NCBI GenBank assembly: GCA_900752015.1
Contig: CAADTZ010000073.1
Coordinates: 1-25,347, forward strand
Origin: an uncultured Collinsella sp.
GTDB taxonomy: Bacteria > Actinomycetota > Coriobacteriia > Coriobacteriales > Coriobacteriaceae
DNA: 25,347 bases
Reading direction: 5' to 3'
In this document: positions 23,057 through 25,347 of the stretch, one piece after another
Layout: each line of letters opens with the position of its first letter
How positions within the stretch are numbered: the stretch's first letter is position 1
Program-made: the position numbers and the translations under genes
The notes under the pieces: model-generated
Told to the model about the DNA's origin: nothing
Database searches by the model: none
What the model saw: the letters and a program-made list of their open reading frames with translations, nothing else

Positions 23057-23084
23057 GAAGGCCCCTTTCGGGGCCTTCTCTTTT
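23057..23084. terminator. Terminator between the secreted hydrolase gene and murB
   Basis: GAAGGCCCC and GGGGCCTTC (23057-23065 with 23070-23078) with loop TTTC, followed by CTTTT on the plus strand. It probably ends the hydrolase transcript and overlaps the murB stop. Confidence 0.85.
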
Positions 23085-24045
23085 AGAGGAATTCGCCGAC
23101 TCGGTGGACTTCGGGTTCTAGGTCTACGTTGAATTGGTCTTTGACGGTTGCCTGGATGTGGCGGATGAGTTCGTCGACATCGGCGGCGGTGGCGTGGTCG
23201 GCGTTGACGATGAAGCCGCAGTGCTTCTCGCTCACCTGCGCGCCGCCAACGGCGTGTCCTCGCAGGCCGGCATCCATGATGAGTTTGCCGGCAAAGTAAC
23301 CCTCGGGGCGCTTGAAAGTGGAGCCGGCACTCGGCATGTCGAGCGGCTGCTTGTCCTCGCGGCGCTGGCGGTAGTCGTCCATGTCGGCCTTGATCATCGC
23401 GGCGTTGCCCGGGGCGAGATTGAAGGTGGCCGAAAGCACGATAAAGCCGTCATCGGCGATGCGGCTCTTTCGATAACCCAGGTTGAGCTCGTCGACATCG
23501 AACTCGATGATATTGCCGCTGCCGCGGGTGCCGTCGTCGAGCTGGCGAGCGGGTTTGTAGACGCGCACGGACTCCAGCACATCGGCCATGCAGGCACCGT
23601 AGGCACCGGCGTTCATGTAGCAGGCGCCGCCGACCGATCCGGGGATGCCCGAGATGGGCTCCATGCCGGTGAGGCAGGCCTCGGCTGCCGCGGCTGCGAC
23701 ATCGGAAAGCAGCGCGCCGGCTGCCGCCGTGACGTGCGTGCCGTCGATCGTAATGTCGGAGAGGCCTTCGCCCAACGCCACGACGACGCCGCGGATACCC
23801 TTGTCGCCGACGAGTAGGTCGGAGCCGTTGCCCACGATGGTGAGGGGCAGATCGCAGCGATAGCAGGTATCGAGCGTGGCGACGAGGCCCTGCTCGGTAT
23901 CGGGCGTGACAAAGACGTCGGCCGGGCCGCCGATCTTAAACGTGGTGTGCTCGCGCATGGGCTCGCTCATCAGTACGTTGTCCTCGCCGGCAACGCCAGC
24001 AAGCGCGCACAGCAGGTCCTCGTTAAAAAAGTCGTTCTCGTGCAT
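23083..24045 (-). CDS. murB: UDP-N-acetylenolpyruvoylglucosamine reductase
   Basis: A 320-residue flavoenzyme that reduces UDP-GlcNAc-enolpyruvate with NADPH to make UDP-MurNAc, a committed cytosolic step of peptidoglycan synthesis. FAD-binding motifs are HTTFKIGGPAD and VGNGSDLLVGD, with GIPGSVGGACYMNAGAYG in the middle. The catalytic Ser is in AGSTFKRP and the catalytic Glu region is LEPEVHRVG at the C-terminus. The short form with AGSTFKRP fits type II MurB. ATG at 24045 is preferred with AAGGCGGAT upstream; an in-frame start 45 bases earlier has no clear ribosome-binding site. It is divergent from the LacI-type regulator. Confidence 0.96.
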   Translation of the reverse strand: MHENDFFNEDLLCALAGVAGEDNVLMSEPMREHTTFKIGGPADVFVTPDTEQGLVATLDTCYRCDLPLTIVGNGSDLLVGDKGIRGVVVALGEGLSDITIDGTHVTAAAGALLSDVAAAAAEACLTGMEPISGIPGSVGGACYMNAGAYGACMADVLESVRVYKPARQLDDGTRGSGNIIEFDVDELNLGYRKSRIADDGFIVLSATFNLAPGNAAMIKADMDDYRQRREDKQPLDMPSAGSTFKRPEGYFAGKLIMDAGLRGHAVGGAQVSEKHCGFIVNADHATAADVDELIRHIQATVKDQFNVDLEPEVHRVGEFL

Positions 24046-24187
24046 ACGAATATCCGCCTTTTGGTGGTCGTTGTCATCAATCGATTGCAATATACCCCAC
24101 CCGGACGGATTTGGTGCGCTGGCGGCGATAAAACAGCCGTCTACCGGATTGGTAAAGTGTTTATCACCGAGGTAGAGGGGTAGTCGC

Positions 24188-24193
24188 TATACT
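24188..24193 (+). promoter_or_regulatory. -10-like box for the LacI-type gene
   Basis: TATACT lies 36 bases before the start codon. I see no well-spaced -35, so promoter assignment is tentative. Confidence 0.4.
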
Positions 24194-24228
24194 TTCAAGA
24201 GATTGCGCGTAAACCCGGAAGGAGCGAG

Positions 24229-25257
24229 ATGGCCAACAAAGTCACCCTCAAGCAGATCGCCCAGGAGGTGGGGCTTTCCCCCTCGTCGGTCTCGCTTGTG
24301 CTCAATAATCGGCCCTGTCGCATCTCGGAAGAAAACCGCAAGCTCATCAAAGAGGTCGCGGCGCGCAACCACTATGTTCCCAACCAGATCGCGCGCAGCC
24401 TGGTCATGCGCGAGTCGCGCACCCTGGGCCTTATCGTTCCCAATATCGAGAGCCGCTTTTTTGCCTCGCTCGCCGGTAGCCTGGAAAAGCGCTGCCGCGA
24501 GGACGGCTACGCGCTCTTTATTACCAGCTCGGGTGGAAGTGCCGAGGACGATCTGGAACTGCTGCGCCAGCTGGTGACGCGCGGCGTCGATGGTGTGTTC
24601 TTGGTCGTGGGCGATGAGTTCTCGGACGACCGCGCTTTGCGCGAAGAAGTCAGCCATCTCCCCATTCCGGCCGTGATGGTTGACCGTGCCATTGAGGGAC
24701 TCGAGTGCGACAAGGTGATGTTCGACCACGAGATGGGCGGCTATATGGCCACCCGCTACCTGATCGAGCAGGGCCACCGTCGCATTGCCTGCTTGGTTAA
24801 TGCGCGCCGTTCCAATACGGGCCGTAAACGTCTTGCCGGCTACGAGCGTGCACTGCGCGAGGTGGGGCTGCCCATCGATGCGCGTTTGGAGTTTGAGAGC
24901 GAGTACTACATTCCGAGCGCCTATGAGGCCTCGGAGGCGGTGCTCGCAACTGACGCCACCGCCGTGTTCGCAAGCTCGGATAACATTGCCCTCGGTCTGC
25001 TCAAGCGCTTGCACGAGATGGGGAAGAGCATCCCAGGCGATATCTCGGTCGTAAGCTATGACAACTCGGCGGCCGACGTTCTCTTTGAGCCGGCGCTGAC
25101 CGCGATTGAGCAGGATCCTGGTGTCCTCGCGGAGCATGCTTTTGGCTGCATGTCCAAGCGTCTTGCCGGTAGGGGCGGTAGACGTGCCGAAGAGGTCGTC
25201 CTGGAGCCGGCGCTTATCGTTAAGGGCAGCGTGCTCGAGCTTACCGAATGTAGCTAA
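24229..25257 (+). CDS. LacI-family transcriptional regulator
   Basis: A 342-residue regulator. Residues 1-60 hold the LacI helix-turn-helix and hinge (TLKQIAQEVGLSPSSVSLVLNNRP...YVPNQIARSLV). The periplasmic-binding-protein-like ligand domain follows (LGLIVPNIESRFFASLAGSLE, PAVMVDRAIEG, VMFDHEMGGYMATRYLIEQGHRRIACL, SYDNSAADVLFEPALTAIEQD). The overall style is that of RbsR/PurR-type sugar or nucleoside regulators. The start follows GGAAGGAG. Its target genes are probably downstream, beyond the window. No palindromic operator typical of the family was found in the 183-base gap to murB. Confidence 0.93.
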   Translation: MANKVTLKQIAQEVGLSPSSVSLVLNNRPCRISEENRKLIKEVAARNHYVPNQIARSLVMRESRTLGLIVPNIESRFFASLAGSLEKRCREDGYALFITSSGGSAEDDLELLRQLVTRGVDGVFLVVGDEFSDDRALREEVSHLPIPAVMVDRAIEGLECDKVMFDHEMGGYMATRYLIEQGHRRIACLVNARRSNTGRKRLAGYERALREVGLPIDARLEFESEYYIPSAYEASEAVLATDATAVFASSDNIALGLLKRLHEMGKSIPGDISVVSYDNSAADVLFEPALTAIEQDPGVLAEHAFGCMSKRLAGRGGRRAEEVVLEPALIVKGSVLELTECS

Positions 25258-25347
25258 GCGTACTTGTTTGTTTGCATAGATTGCATGCGGAGTGTCCGCT
25301 ATTTGCCGGCGGGGCCGGGGTGCCTGCCTTGTTTTGAGAAGTTCGCG
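25258..25347. other. Non-coding right edge
   Basis: Ninety bases after the LacI-type gene show no gene, terminator or repeat that I can support. Confidence 0.4.

Overview
The window looks like chromosomal DNA from a gut Coriobacteriia bacterium, most likely Collinsella. The evidence is the high-GC codon use with a strong preference for ATC, GTC, AAG and GAG, the actinobacterial-type protein families, and the mix of PTS, ABC and glycogen/maltodextrin genes. The genus is an inference from sequence style; no database was searched.

Layout. Bases 1-794 are non-coding: two copies of a palindromic element, a promoter, a 14-codon leader peptide rich in Ile/Val codons, and a terminator just before cstA (795-2684). 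At 2868-5042 is a protein with a helix-turn-helix-like N-terminus, a long disordered middle and a JetD-like Toprim C-terminus, followed by a third palindromic element and tRNA-Gln (minus strand). Minus-strand genes then encode a protein with two peptidoglycan-binding domains, a polyprenyl diphosphate synthase, and a PTS permease fused to a HAD phosphatase. Divergent from the PTS gene is a GntR/UTRA regulator. Next come a plus-strand ABC sugar-uptake operon (binding protein, two permeases, ATPase), a non-coding stretch with three 57-bp inverted-repeat units, and minus-strand glgP, malQ and galE. The right end has a secreted coiled-coil/cysteine-peptidase protein (+), a fourth palindromic element, murB (-) and a LacI-type regulator (+).

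How the genes fit together. Bases 7.7-21.4 kb form an alpha-glucan/maltodextrin region: import by ABC and PTS systems, breakdown by phosphorylase and glucanotransferase, and UDP-sugar interconversion by GalE. A palindrome close to TTGTTTAAACAA occurs between the PTS and GntR genes, ahead of the ABC operon and ahead of malQ, suggesting one local regulon run by the GntR protein.

Most unusual content: (1) four copies of a short element with a conserved 68-69 bp core flanked by 28-35 bp inverted arms that pair with each other at each locus but differ in sequence between loci, even where cores are identical; (2) an apparent branched-chain-amino-acid attenuator in front of cstA; (3) an orphan JetD-like Toprim protein with no other Wadjet genes nearby; (4) a PTS EIIC-EIIB-HAD fusion; (5) the 57-bp inverted-repeat array.
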